Assembly: GCA_964453265.1 (NCBI GenBank)
Contig: CAYVNU010000018.1
Location: 1-23,424, forward strand
Direction of reading: 5' to 3'
DNA from: CAYVNU01 sp964453265
GTDB taxonomy: Bacteria; Patescibacteriota; Doudnabacteria; UBA920
Length of the DNA: 23,424 nucleotides
The translations under genes and the position numbers were made by a program. Position 1 is the stretch's first letter. Every line of letters begins with the position of its first letter. Shown piece by piece: positions 14,358 to 22,064 of the stretch. The notes under the pieces are model-generated. The model worked only from the letters and a program-made list of their open reading frames with translations, was not told the origin of the DNA and made no database searches.

Positions 14358-17052
14358 CTCTAAATTAAAAATTAACAGACAGTCAGGGGTAACTTTATTA
14401 CTTTCTATTTTAATTTTGTCAGCTATTTTGGCCATAAGTTTTAGTTTGGCAACTATTTTATTTATTGAAGTCAGAACTTCGGGAGATTTACTCAGAACTG
14501 AAGCTTCGTATTATGGTGGACAAGGTGTTACAGAAGAGGCACTGTTTAAGGTGAAGAGGCAAGCTCCTTTAAGCTATACTAGTAATTTTGGAGCTGTGTC
14601 TTTAGGTGGTCCTGCTCCGGTTGAAACGCAGTTAACTGAGCCTATTTTTCAGGACAAGGTAGATCCACTTATGACGGCACAAAATACTCCTAATAGGTAC
14701 CCATTGTTTAATCCAAATGATTTAACCGGGGGCAGTGGTTATAGTTATATTACAATTACCAAATTACCAAGTGGTAATAGTAATCCGTTAGTGGTTTATG
14801 TTTGCCAATATGACCCGCATGACAATGCGGATACTTATAATCCACCAGGAGAACCTTGCACTAGTTATGATTCAGACAGTACTGGCTATTGGAATTTAAC
14901 AAACGCTAGAAATTATAGTATCAGTGATACTGAAAAGTCTCATAGTTGGTTTTTAAATTCATCAATGCAGCAGCAAATAATTATTGCAAATCCTGCAAGC
15001 AGCGGAAAAGTAAATTTTACAATACAGGCATTTGCTATTGACGGTACTAGTATAGGCATACCATATTCAGGTAAAACTGCTGTAAAAATTATTGGCGGAC
15101 TTGGTGGTATTAGCAGAAAAATTACTGTGGTAATACCAAACTCAGTTGCTAATTCCTGTTTGGGAAGTTCAGGATCATCAAACAGCTCTTCATTTGTGAG
15201 CATAGATACAACTTCACAAGGTAATTGGCACGGTGTGTATGGTTCTGAGGGATATAATGTATTAGGCGGTACTCAAAATTATCCCGCTTACGCAAGTTTA
15301 TCGACTACAAATACTTTGTTTGATAACAGATGGACGACGGATCCGACCAGCGATGTTAGAGCACTCTATAAAGATGCAATAACTAATAGTCGGTTTGTCG
15401 CGTATTGGTATAACGGAACTTGGGATATGAATTTAAACATTACGGATGGATTGACCCACAAAGTTTCTTTATATATGGTAGATTGGGACAGTTGCGGTCC
15501 TAGGTCTCAAACTTTACAGTTAATAGACCAGTCGACCGGAAATGTTTTAGATACTCAGACTATAACCAATTTTACAGGGGGAAAATATTATACTTATAAC
15601 GTAGCAGGACAAGTTACTTTTCGTTTTAACACAATTCTTTGCAATGCCGTTTTAAGTGGAATATTTTTTGATTCAGTTCCCGGAGCTTCATCCAGCTGTG
15701 GTGCAACTACGGGAACTTTGATATTGCAAAATAATACTTCGGGCGGAGATGGGACTTTTAATTTTACAACTAGCGGTGGACCGACTTTGCCTGGCACAAC
15801 TTCTGTAACTACTTCTGGTGGCAGCGGTAATGTGACTTTTTCAGATGTGAGTGCGGGAACATATTCAATATCACAAACAGTTCCAGGTGGTTGGGATTTA
15901 ACTTCTGCCTCATGTACCGATGGTTTTTCCGCTTATAATTACCCAGCTCTTACAAATATTCAAATTGCTTCCGGAGCAACAGTAACTTGTACTTTTAATA
16001 ATAACAAAACAGTTAGCAGTGGTTATCAACATTACAGGAAAATTGATGTTGATGGCAGCAAAGTAATCGGCTCAAACCAAAATGGTTTTCCTGTTTTAGT
16101 TTGTTTTAATGGTTCGGCGCCGTGTAATCAGTCCGTGCCTGAGTTAAAAAATATTGCAAACGGCGGAGTGGTTACCAGTAGCGCGGGGAATGATATTATT
16201 TTTACTTCGGATTCAGGAGGACAAAATATCTTGCCATTTGAAAAAGAAAAGTATGTATCTGCTACGGGCGAGGCAATTTATTGGGTTAAATTAAGTCTTA
16301 CTCAGGGAAGTCCGACATCTTTTTATATCTTTTACGGGAATTCTGGAGATACAGATCATTCCAATAAAAACGCTGTATGGAATAGTAATTATAAAGGAGT
16401 CTGGCATTTAGATGAAAGTAGCGGTGTATCTGTTTTAGATTCTACTTCTAATTCATGGAATGGAACCAAGCTTGCCAGCAATCAGCCAAATGTATTGTCT
16501 GCAGGTAAAATCGGCGCTGCTCAATCATTTGCCAATCGGGGCTTTTGGTCAGATTATGATTACATAAACTTAAGTTCGTACGCTCATGGAAACGCAAATT
16601 TTACTACATCTTTTTGGTTTTATGTTACGGATGCATGGGCCAGAATTGATGCTTTTAGTTCCTCAAATTCTTCAGCCGCGGCTTTGTCCTGGGCTTGGAA
16701 TAGTAACGGTTCAGATGGAGTGTATTCAGTGAATTTAAACTCGGCAAGTTATTCAAATAACCCACTTATATACAGAAGCTGGCATTATTTAACTACAGTT
16801 AGAACTTCTATAACCAATGTAGATACTTATATAGATGGTATAAAGTTTGGTTCGACTTTAGGGCCTTATGATGTAAATAGAACTTTGACAGTTGATTTTC
16901 TAGGTCAGGTTCCCGGAATGACAAGTGCAACAAGAATTTATTTGGACGAAGCAAGGTTTTCAACTGTTGCAAATTCAGCCGGCTGGATTCAGACCGAATA
17001 TAATAATCAGTCCAGCCCTTCTACTTTTTATACTTTGGGAGCAGAACAGTAG
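14347..17052 (+). CDS. Giant tip minor pilin (GspK/PilX-like) with adhesin domains
   Basis: 901 residues from the ATG at 14347; an earlier in-frame ATG (14278) lies deep inside the previous gene and is unlikely. The leader ends at G14, followed by VTLLLS and a long helix. Mature position 5 is not Glu, as in GspK proteins that cap pseudopilus tips. After the pilin part (to about 280) come beta-sandwich modules: a galactose-binding-like domain with GNWHGVYG and TDGLTHKVSLYMVDWD (about 281-447), a prealbumin/SpaA-like domain (about 453-555), a DUF2341 domain (about 558-680), and a LamG/concanavalin-like domain starting GVWHLDE (about 682-895). Such modules bind glycans or surfaces, so a pilus-tip adhesin is the best guess. 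Domain names rest on remembered patterns. Confidence 0.82.
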   Translation: MIFSSKLKINRQSGVTLLLSILILSAILAISFSLATILFIEVRTSGDLLRTEASYYGGQGVTEEALFKVKRQAPLSYTSNFGAVSLGGPAPVETQLTEPIFQDKVDPLMTAQNTPNRYPLFNPNDLTGGSGYSYITITKLPSGNSNPLVVYVCQYDPHDNADTYNPPGEPCTSYDSDSTGYWNLTNARNYSISDTEKSHSWFLNSSMQQQIIIANPASSGKVNFTIQAFAIDGTSIGIPYSGKTAVKIIGGLGGISRKITVVIPNSVANSCLGSSGSSNSSSFVSIDTTSQGNWHGVYGSEGYNVLGGTQNYPAYASLSTTNTLFDNRWTTDPTSDVRALYKDAITNSRFVAYWYNGTWDMNLNITDGLTHKVSLYMVDWDSCGPRSQTLQLIDQSTGNVLDTQTITNFTGGKYYTYNVAGQVTFRFNTILCNAVLSGIFFDSVPGASSSCGATTGTLILQNNTSGGDGTFNFTTSGGPTLPGTTSVTTSGGSGNVTFSDVSAGTYSISQTVPGGWDLTSASCTDGFSAYNYPALTNIQIASGATVTCTFNNNKTVSSGYQHYRKIDVDGSKVIGSNQNGFPVLVCFNGSAPCNQSVPELKNIANGGVVTSSAGNDIIFTSDSGGQNILPFEKEKYVSATGEAIYWVKLSLTQGSPTSFYIFYGNSGDTDHSNKNAVWNSNYKGVWHLDESSGVSVLDSTSNSWNGTKLASNQPNVLSAGKIGAAQSFANRGFWSDYDYINLSSYAHGNANFTTSFWFYVTDAWARIDAFSSSNSSAAALSWAWNSNGSDGVYSVNLNSASYSNNPLIYRSWHYLTTVRTSITNVDTYIDGIKFGSTLGPYDVNRTLTVDFLGQVPGMTSATRIYLDEARFSTVANSAGWIQTEYNNQSSPSTFYTLGAEQ

Positions 17053-17109
17053 TCGAATATTCAGGTAATCTTTTATTTAAAATAAAGATATTGTTAAGTA
17101 AAACTGTTG

Positions 17110-17262
17110 GTAAAGCTAATAAATAAACGTCGAAGTTATCAATAAACGCTCGTGTTTAATACCACTAGAAGGTGAATCAATTAGCATGAAAGTAAAGTTG
17201 ATTTCATAGACGAAATTGGTTAATGAAAAACAAGCAAAAGAGCCTGTATTAACAGGCTCTTT
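17110..17262 (+). ncRNA. Possible structured RNA upstream of a terminator
   Basis: This gene-free stretch has pairing potential. AATCAATT (17175-17182) pairs with AATTGGTT (17214-17221, one G-U), and inside it ATGAAA (17186-17191) pairs with TTTCAT (17202-17207). A clean rho-independent terminator closes the region. It could be the 3' leader of the pilus operon or a small RNA. No known RNA family is recognised and no convincing promoter is seen. Confidence 0.25.
17237..17262 (+). terminator. Rho-independent terminator, end of the pilus locus
   Basis: AAAGAGCCTGT (17237-17247) and ACAGGCTCTTT (17252-17262) form an 11-bp stem with a four-base loop, followed by GTATTTTA. It lies 185 bases after the giant minor pilin gene. 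Confidence 0.85.
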
Positions 17263-17329
17263 GTATTTTATCACCAACCAATTTATTTAACAGTCTCCAA
17301 TTTATGCACTAGTTTTAAAATTAAAAAAT

Positions 17330-17347
17330 CCCTTTCAAACGAAAGGG
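17330..17347. terminator. Bidirectional terminator between convergent genes
   Basis: CCCTTTC and GAAAGGG form a 7-bp stem around AAAC, with an A-run before and TTTTTTT after. Both strands give a stem followed by a T-tract. The minus-strand LysM gene ends 5 bases away. Confidence 0.85.
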
Positions 17348-17352
17348 TTTTT

Positions 17353-17739
17353 TTATTGTTGTTTAGGAATCTTTAAAGTTTGTCCGGGTTTAATTGAGAA
17401 AGGGCTTTTTAAATTGTTAAGCGAGGCTATAGTTGCCCAACTAATATTGAATTTCTGACTAATGTTAAACAAGGTGTCTCCTTTGGTAACTTTATAATCT
17501 GTAAATTGATTGCCTATTGTATCAGGCTGTTCTTTAATATCTGTTGCACCTAATACTTGAGGTTTCGGACTGGAGAGATTGTTTTGACGGCTAATAAGCC
17601 TTATAGCATTAATAGATAAACCAACAGCAATTAATAGACATATAATGCTGGAAATTTTTAAAATTTGATTTTGGGAATAACCTCTGCCAACGCCGAGTTT
17701 TAAACGAGGTGAAAGTTCGAATTTATTTTTATATCCCAT
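17353..17739 (-). CDS. Membrane-anchored LysM-domain protein
   Basis: 128 residues: a basic cytoplasmic segment (about 1-26), one membrane helix (about 27-47), a polar linker, and one LysM domain at the C-terminus (about 82-126). The domain runs from YKVTKGDTLFNISQKFN to PGQTLKIP, the classic first and last strands. LysM binds the N-acetylglucosamine part of peptidoglycan, so the protein probably sits at the membrane and holds the cell wall. No hydrolase domain is attached. It is transcribed toward the pilus operon and ends at the shared terminator. Its start at 17739 is the only good Met before the basic segment. Confidence 0.88.
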   Translation of the reverse strand: MGYKNKFELSPRLKLGVGRGYSQNQILKISSIICLLIAVGLSINAIRLISRQNNLSSPKPQVLGATDIKEQPDTIGNQFTDYKVTKGDTLFNISQKFNISWATIASLNNLKSPFSIKPGQTLKIPKQQ

Positions 17740-17845
17740 GATTGAATTTATATTTTTTGACCAATTCTAATTTAATTTTAGCATATATTAGGCTTAGTAT
17801 GGCTGTGGATAAGCTTCAAATATAGGCGAATTTTTATAAAAAAGC

Positions 17846-17851
17846 TATAAT
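17846..17851 (+). promoter_or_regulatory. -10 box just upstream of ligA (leaderless mRNA candidate)
   Basis: A perfect TATAAT ends only 9 bases before the ligA ATG (17861), so transcription would begin within a few bases of the start codon. No clear -35 box is seen and no ribosome site fits between. Confidence 0.5.
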
Positions 17852-17860
17852 ATATTTAAT

Positions 17861-19915
17861 ATGGAAAAAAGTCAGGCTAAAAAACGAATAGAAAGACTTA
17901 GAGAGCAAATTGAAGATTTGCGCTATCGCTATCATGTTTTAAACGAGCCTTCAGTAACGGACGAGGTTAAAGATTCTTTGGAAAAAGAGCTAAAACAGCT
18001 GGAGAATGAATTCCCGGAATTTAAAGACGAACATTCGCCGACTAACCGCGTGGCTGGTAAGCCGCTTGATGCTTTTGTTAAGGTTAATCATGCTGTTCGC
18101 ATGCTTTCGTTAAACGATGTTTTTAGCACAGAGGAGCTTGAGGCTTGGGAGAAAAGAATTAAAAAACTGATGCCTGATGTAATATCATCTAATTATTTTT
18201 GTGAACTTAAATTAGATGGTCTTGCTGTGTCTTTAATTTACGAAAATGGAAAATTTGTTAGGGGCGCTACTCGCGGCGATGGTTTTGTAGGGGAAGATAT
18301 TACTCAAAATTTAAAAACTATTCAGTCTATCCCGTTAGTTTTACATTCTCCTTATCCGAACTATATAGAAGTTAGAGGTGAAGCAGTTATGAGTAAAAAA
18401 GTTTGGGCAGAACTTAATGAAATCCAGGCCAAAGAAAATAAACCGCTTTTTGCCAATACCAGAAATGCGGCAGCCGGCAGTTTGCGTCAGTTAGATCCGG
18501 CTTTGGCAGCGGCGAGACGGCTAGATTTTTTTGCTTATGATGTCGTTCAGGTAGGGAACGGTCTAGACCGTTCCCTACACGGGCATTCCGATAAACACCA
18601 GCTTTTGCGCAACTTAGGTTTTAAGGTAGATGGCCATGAACAAATTTGTAAAAATTTGGCAGAGGTGGAAGAGTTTGTAAACAAGATTGAAAAACTCAGG
18701 CCGAATTTTTTGTTTGGTACTGATGGCGTAGTTATATCGGTAGATGATTTATCGCTTCAGAATAAATTAGGAGTAGTGGGCAAAGCACCTAGGTATATGG
18801 CTGCATATAAATATGCGGCAGAAAAAGCTACGACTGAAGTTTTAGAAATAAAATGGAATGTTGGTAGAACAGGTGTGCTAACACCTTTAGCTGTTTTTAA
18901 ACCGACTTTAGTTGCTGGTTCTACTATTAGTAAAGCTACCTTACATAATATAGACCAAATAGAAAGATTGGATGTTCGGGTGGGCGACACTGTAGTTATT
19001 CAAAAAGCTGGTGATGTAATTCCGGAAGTAGTGGAAGTTTTGACTAAAATGCGTACTGGGAAAGAAAAAAAGGCTAAGGTACCGGAGAAATGTCCAGTTT
19101 GTGGTGGGGACGTAGAACAAAGATCCACGGGGGCTAAGCAAAGATCACCTTTGCGCGGCGCAAAGGTGATCTTTGCGGCATCGGTAGCATTTTATTGTGT
19201 AAATCCAAAGTGCCCAGCAAAGAACCGTCGTTTTATGCAGCATTTTGTACAAGTTTTAGAAATTTACGAAATCGGCCCCAAAATTTTAGACCGTTTTCAG
19301 GAAGAGGGGTTAATTAGTGACGCGGCGGATATTTTTGCCTTGAAAAAAACCGATATAGATGGTTTAGAAAGATTCGGAGATAAAAGCGCGGAAAATATTA
19401 TTGTTTCCATTGACCAACATAGAAAAGTTTCATTGCCAAGATTTATTTTTTCACTTGGTATTTTACATGTTGGCGAACAAACTGCGGAAGATTTGGCAAC
19501 AAATTTCATCTCGCTCGATAAGTTACAGACCGCCACATTAGATGAAATTAATAACATAGAGAACATAGGCCCGGTTGTAGCCAAGAGTGTGTACGATTAT
19601 TTTAGGCAGAAAGATAATTTAAAATTTATAACGAAACTTCAAAAAAATGGAATGCAGGTTAAGAACCAAGAAGCAAGATCCAAGAACCAAAAATTATCTG
19701 GGAAAACTTTTGTTATTACTGGAACTTTAGAAACAATGTCGCGCGACGAAGCAAAGAAAAAAATTAAAGAACTTGGCGGCAAAACATCGGAAAGCGTTTC
19801 TAAAGCAACCTCTTATGTAGTTGTGGGCGAAAGCGCGGGGAGTAAAAAAAATAAGGCTGAGAAATTAGGTATTGAAATTCTGGATGAGAAAAAGTTTTTG
19901 GAATTAATAAAATGA
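17861..19915 (+). CDS. ligA: NAD-dependent DNA ligase LigA
   Basis: Seals nicks in replication and repair using NAD. It has 684 residues with the full family plan: domain Ia (about 1-65), the nucleotidyltransferase with the catalytic Lys117 in KLDG (117-120), an OB domain (about 320-400), a four-cysteine zinc finger (C411, C414, C446, C451), a helix-hairpin-helix region (about 460-585) and a C-terminal BRCT domain (about 611-684). Three in-frame repeat insertions are visible: a 28-bp palindrome (residues 231-240), a 39-bp palindrome inside the zinc finger (426-439) and four heptamers in the HhH-BRCT linker (601-610). The zinc finger has 31 residues between its second and third Cys, against 14 in E. 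coli LigA as I recall it. The stop overlaps the next start (ATGA). Confidence 0.97.
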   Translation: MEKSQAKKRIERLREQIEDLRYRYHVLNEPSVTDEVKDSLEKELKQLENEFPEFKDEHSPTNRVAGKPLDAFVKVNHAVRMLSLNDVFSTEELEAWEKRIKKLMPDVISSNYFCELKLDGLAVSLIYENGKFVRGATRGDGFVGEDITQNLKTIQSIPLVLHSPYPNYIEVRGEAVMSKKVWAELNEIQAKENKPLFANTRNAAAGSLRQLDPALAAARRLDFFAYDVVQVGNGLDRSLHGHSDKHQLLRNLGFKVDGHEQICKNLAEVEEFVNKIEKLRPNFLFGTDGVVISVDDLSLQNKLGVVGKAPRYMAAYKYAAEKATTEVLEIKWNVGRTGVLTPLAVFKPTLVAGSTISKATLHNIDQIERLDVRVGDTVVIQKAGDVIPEVVEVLTKMRTGKEKKAKVPEKCPVCGGDVEQRSTGAKQRSPLRGAKVIFAASVAFYCVNPKCPAKNRRFMQHFVQVLEIYEIGPKILDRFQEEGLISDAADIFALKKTDIDGLERFGDKSAENIIVSIDQHRKVSLPRFIFSLGILHVGEQTAEDLATNFISLDKLQTATLDEINNIENIGPVVAKSVYDYFRQKDNLKFITKLQKNGMQVKNQEARSKNQKLSGKTFVITGTLETMSRDEAKKKIKELGGKTSESVSKATSYVVVGESAGSKKNKAEKLGIEILDEKKFLELIK
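18551..18578. repeat. Perfect 28-bp palindrome P5 inside ligA
   Basis: GTAGGGAACGGTCT is followed directly by its exact reverse complement AGACCGTTCCCTAC. It encodes residues 231-240 of LigA (VGNGLDRSLH), in a surface stretch between the RLDFFAYDV strand and the following helix, where family members are usually shorter. Confidence 0.9.
19138..19176. repeat. Perfect 39-bp palindrome P6 inside the ligA zinc finger
   Basis: A 19-base arm (19138-19156, starting GCAAAGATCACC) and its exact reverse complement (19158-19176) flank a single G. Its 39 bases equal 13 codons, so the frame is kept, and it falls between the second and third zinc-binding cysteines. A partial direct copy of its edge (AAAGATC) lies just upstream at 19120-19126. 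Confidence 0.92.
19661..19688. repeat. Heptamer repeat block H3 inside ligA
   Basis: Four tandem 7-base units AAGAACC, AAGAAGC, AAGATCC, AAGAACC encode KNQEARSKNQ (residues 601-610), the linker between the HhH region and the BRCT domain. It shows the same unit length as the other arrays in the window, here tolerated in coding DNA. Confidence 0.8.
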
Positions 19916-20898
19916 TAGAAACTTATCAAGATTTAGATAAATTTGTTAGAGAGAATGTCGAAGGTGACCGAATAGAATACAAGTCATCCGGCTTTGTAAA
20001 TAGCTGTATTAGTAAGGATGATTCCCAAGAAAGATTCAAGCATACTATTAAGTTTTATTCGACGTTTTCAAGCTTTTTAAATTCACAAGGAGGAGTGTGT
20101 ATTTTGGGTGTTGATGATAGTAGTAGATTACTAGACGAAGGGCTGGATCTAAATGAATTTAATGAAGATAGAATAAGTCGATTGATAAGTGGTAATGTCT
20201 CTCTTCATAATGAGAAGCTGAATATAAAATTAGTGCACAGTTTAAAAGCAGGTAACAAAGGATATTTTGTTATTACGATTCCTGAAGGGCATACTGCACA
20301 CCAATGTTTGCTTGACCAAAAGTATTATGGAAGAGAGGGTGAAGAGGATAAGCCCTTGAGAGACTATGTTGTAAGATTATTAATGTTTAAAAGCCGGTAC
20401 CCTCTTTTTAAGATTTTTGGTCATTTTGAGGAAAGAAGGCCTTCTGAAAAAGCTATGCCAGCGTTATTTTTGACAATCAAGAATACCGGGAATGTGATTT
20501 CAAAGGAGTGGGCGGTAAAAGTTACAATTAGTGCTAATCTAAGACCAAAAGCATGGGAATATATTAATCCTGATAACGGAAGAACGCTCAGTCTAGCCGA
20601 TGACGAAAACCATGATAAAAGTTGCATTATTACAAACACATTTCATATGTCTGGGGAGCTATTGTTTTTACCTCAGTTAATCACTGAATTGAGGCACCCA
20701 GCTATAGGATCCCACCTATGGTTTGGTTTCGATGTTACTCCCGAAATGTTACCGGATGGATGGAAAGGGAAAGTAGTAATTGAGGTATTTTCTGAAAATC
20801 CGGAACCTCAGATTTTTGAGAAAGAATTTACACCGCATGTTTTGCAATACTGGTCTGAGCAAGGGAATTTTGAATTCGTGCATAAAGAGAATGAGTAA
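19912..20898 (+). CDS. AlbA_2 / Schlafen-type domain protein
   Basis: 328 residues. The N-terminal part (about 1-160) fits the AlbA_2 (Schlafen AAA_4-like) domain: GDRIEYKSSG (about 18-27) with the Glu/Lys pair, GGVCILGVDDS (60-70), VITIPEGHTAH (120-130) and YYGREGEEDKPL (138-149). Domains of this family bind nucleic acid or ATP, and some Schlafens cut tRNA; whether this one is catalytic cannot be told. The C-terminal part (about 180-325) looks like a beta-sandwich (LFLTIKNTGNVIS) and I do not recognise it. It starts inside the ligA stop codon (ATGA), so translation is coupled, but the usual genomic partners of the domain vary too widely to infer a role. No DNA-binding wHTH is seen. Confidence 0.72.
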   Translation: MIETYQDLDKFVRENVEGDRIEYKSSGFVNSCISKDDSQERFKHTIKFYSTFSSFLNSQGGVCILGVDDSSRLLDEGLDLNEFNEDRISRLISGNVSLHNEKLNIKLVHSLKAGNKGYFVITIPEGHTAHQCLLDQKYYGREGEEDKPLRDYVVRLLMFKSRYPLFKIFGHFEERRPSEKAMPALFLTIKNTGNVISKEWAVKVTISANLRPKAWEYINPDNGRTLSLADDENHDKSCIITNTFHMSGELLFLPQLITELRHPAIGSHLWFGFDVTPEMLPDGWKGKVVIEVFSENPEPQIFEKEFTPHVLQYWSEQGNFEFVHKENE

Positions 20899-20937
20899 AA
20901 ATTTGTACGAAAATAGTTTTGGAATTAATTAAGTAGC

Positions 20938-22056
20938 ATGCCTTTAGTAAAAATTCGTAACTGGTACGGTAAATACGAACGACCCATCTCATCACTATCA
21001 CTCATCGCAGGGTTCGTTTTTGACGCGGTTACTTTGAAGCGGGTGGATTTATTTTGGGAAAATATTTGGGTTATAGCTCATATTATTATAGTGGGGGTTT
21101 GTATATTACTCATTAATGGTATTGATGCGAAAGCTGAAGGTGATGACTCGGGCGTCGAAGCTTTAGCGAAGGCGGCAGCAAATCCATCTCGTCTCCACTT
21201 TTGGCTAGTTAACTTACAACAGTTTTTTTACGGCGGGATTTGGTCAACGTTTTTGGTGTTTTATTTTAGGAGCAGCGACTTAACTGTTAGCTGGCCATTT
21301 TTGCTAATTTTAGCCTTGTCTTTTTGGGCAAACGAGAGCCTAAAGCGGCATTTTGTTAGGTTGTTTTTTCAAATTAGTTTGTTCTACTTAGCAGTATTTT
21401 CTTTTACTATTTATTTAATCCCAGTTCTGCTACATAAAATTGGCACAGGAGTATTTATATTGTCAGGTATTGCTTCGTTAGTTTTTATTGCTTTATTTTT
21501 ACTGCTAATATGGCGTACCTCGGGTAGAAAAATAAATGAAAATAAAAAACTCTTATATGCATTAATTATTGGAGTATATGCTTTAGTAAATACTTTGTAT
21601 TTTACAAAACTAATTCCGCCTTTGCCGTTGTCGCTTAAAGACTCCGGGGTCTATCACAGTCTTAAAAGAAATAGCCAAGGTCAATATGTTGTAACAGAAG
21701 AAAGTTATGGCATAAAAGATAGTTTTAATTTCTATCCCGACTTTCATAAAGCACCTGGTGAGCCGGTATATGTATATAGTGCAATATTTTCTCCGCCTAG
21801 TTTAAATTTAAACGTAGTTCATGAGTGGCAGTATAAAGACCAAAAGAGCGGAAAATTTGTGACCAAAGACACAATAAATTTAAAGGTTGTTGGCGGCCGT
21901 GATGGGGGATTTCGAACATATTCGGTTAAATATAGTGTTTTACCCGGACAATGGCGGGTAAATGTTTTGACTGAAAATGGCTTGGTAATTGGCAGGGTAA
22001 GGTTTAATGTTGTTGAAGTTGATAATAAAGCAAACCTTGTCGAACAAATTAGATAA
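20938..22056 (+). CDS. Seven-helix membrane protein with C-terminal DUF2914 domain
   Basis: 372 residues. About seven membrane helices occupy residues 17-228: near 17-33, 43-60, 92-110, 118-134, 141-166, 171-194 and 203-222. A soluble, probably exterior domain (about 230-365) follows, with the DUF2914 pattern: a strand pair around VYVYSAIFSPPS, then VVHEWQYKD, FRTYSVKYSVLPGQWRVNVLTENG and a final strand. The function of DUF2914 is unknown. A degenerate palindromic repeat copy encodes residues 71-81 (SGVEALAKAAA) in the loop after helix 2. It follows the AlbA_2 gene after 39 bases and lies 8 bases before the prenyltransferase gene, so the last two are likely one transcript. Confidence 0.78.
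   Translation: MPLVKIRNWYGKYERPISSLSLIAGFVFDAVTLKRVDLFWENIWVIAHIIIVGVCILLINGIDAKAEGDDSGVEALAKAAANPSRLHFWLVNLQQFFYGGIWSTFLVFYFRSSDLTVSWPFLLILALSFWANESLKRHFVRLFFQISLFYLAVFSFTIYLIPVLLHKIGTGVFILSGIASLVFIALFLLLIWRTSGRKINENKKLLYALIIGVYALVNTLYFTKLIPPLPLSLKDSGVYHSLKRNSQGQYVVTEESYGIKDSFNFYPDFHKAPGEPVYVYSAIFSPPSLNLNVVHEWQYKDQKSGKFVTKDTINLKVVGGRDGGFRTYSVKYSVLPGQWRVNVLTENGLVIGRVRFNVVEVDNKANLVEQIR
21150..21179. repeat. Coding copy of palindromic repeat P4 (degenerate)
   Basis: It matches 803-832 at 25 of 30 positions without gaps, including the core CGAAGCTTTAGCG. Its palindromic outer arms have decayed (GGCGTC against GGCGGC). It encodes part of a polar loop in the DUF2914 membrane protein. Confidence 0.55.
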
Positions 22057-22064
22057 TAAATATT

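Noticed and set aside
13530..19915. Recoding of TGA (as in Gracilibacteria/Absconditabacteria)
   Set aside because: TGA ends the PilV-like gene and ligA at the expected protein ends, so it acts as a stop here.
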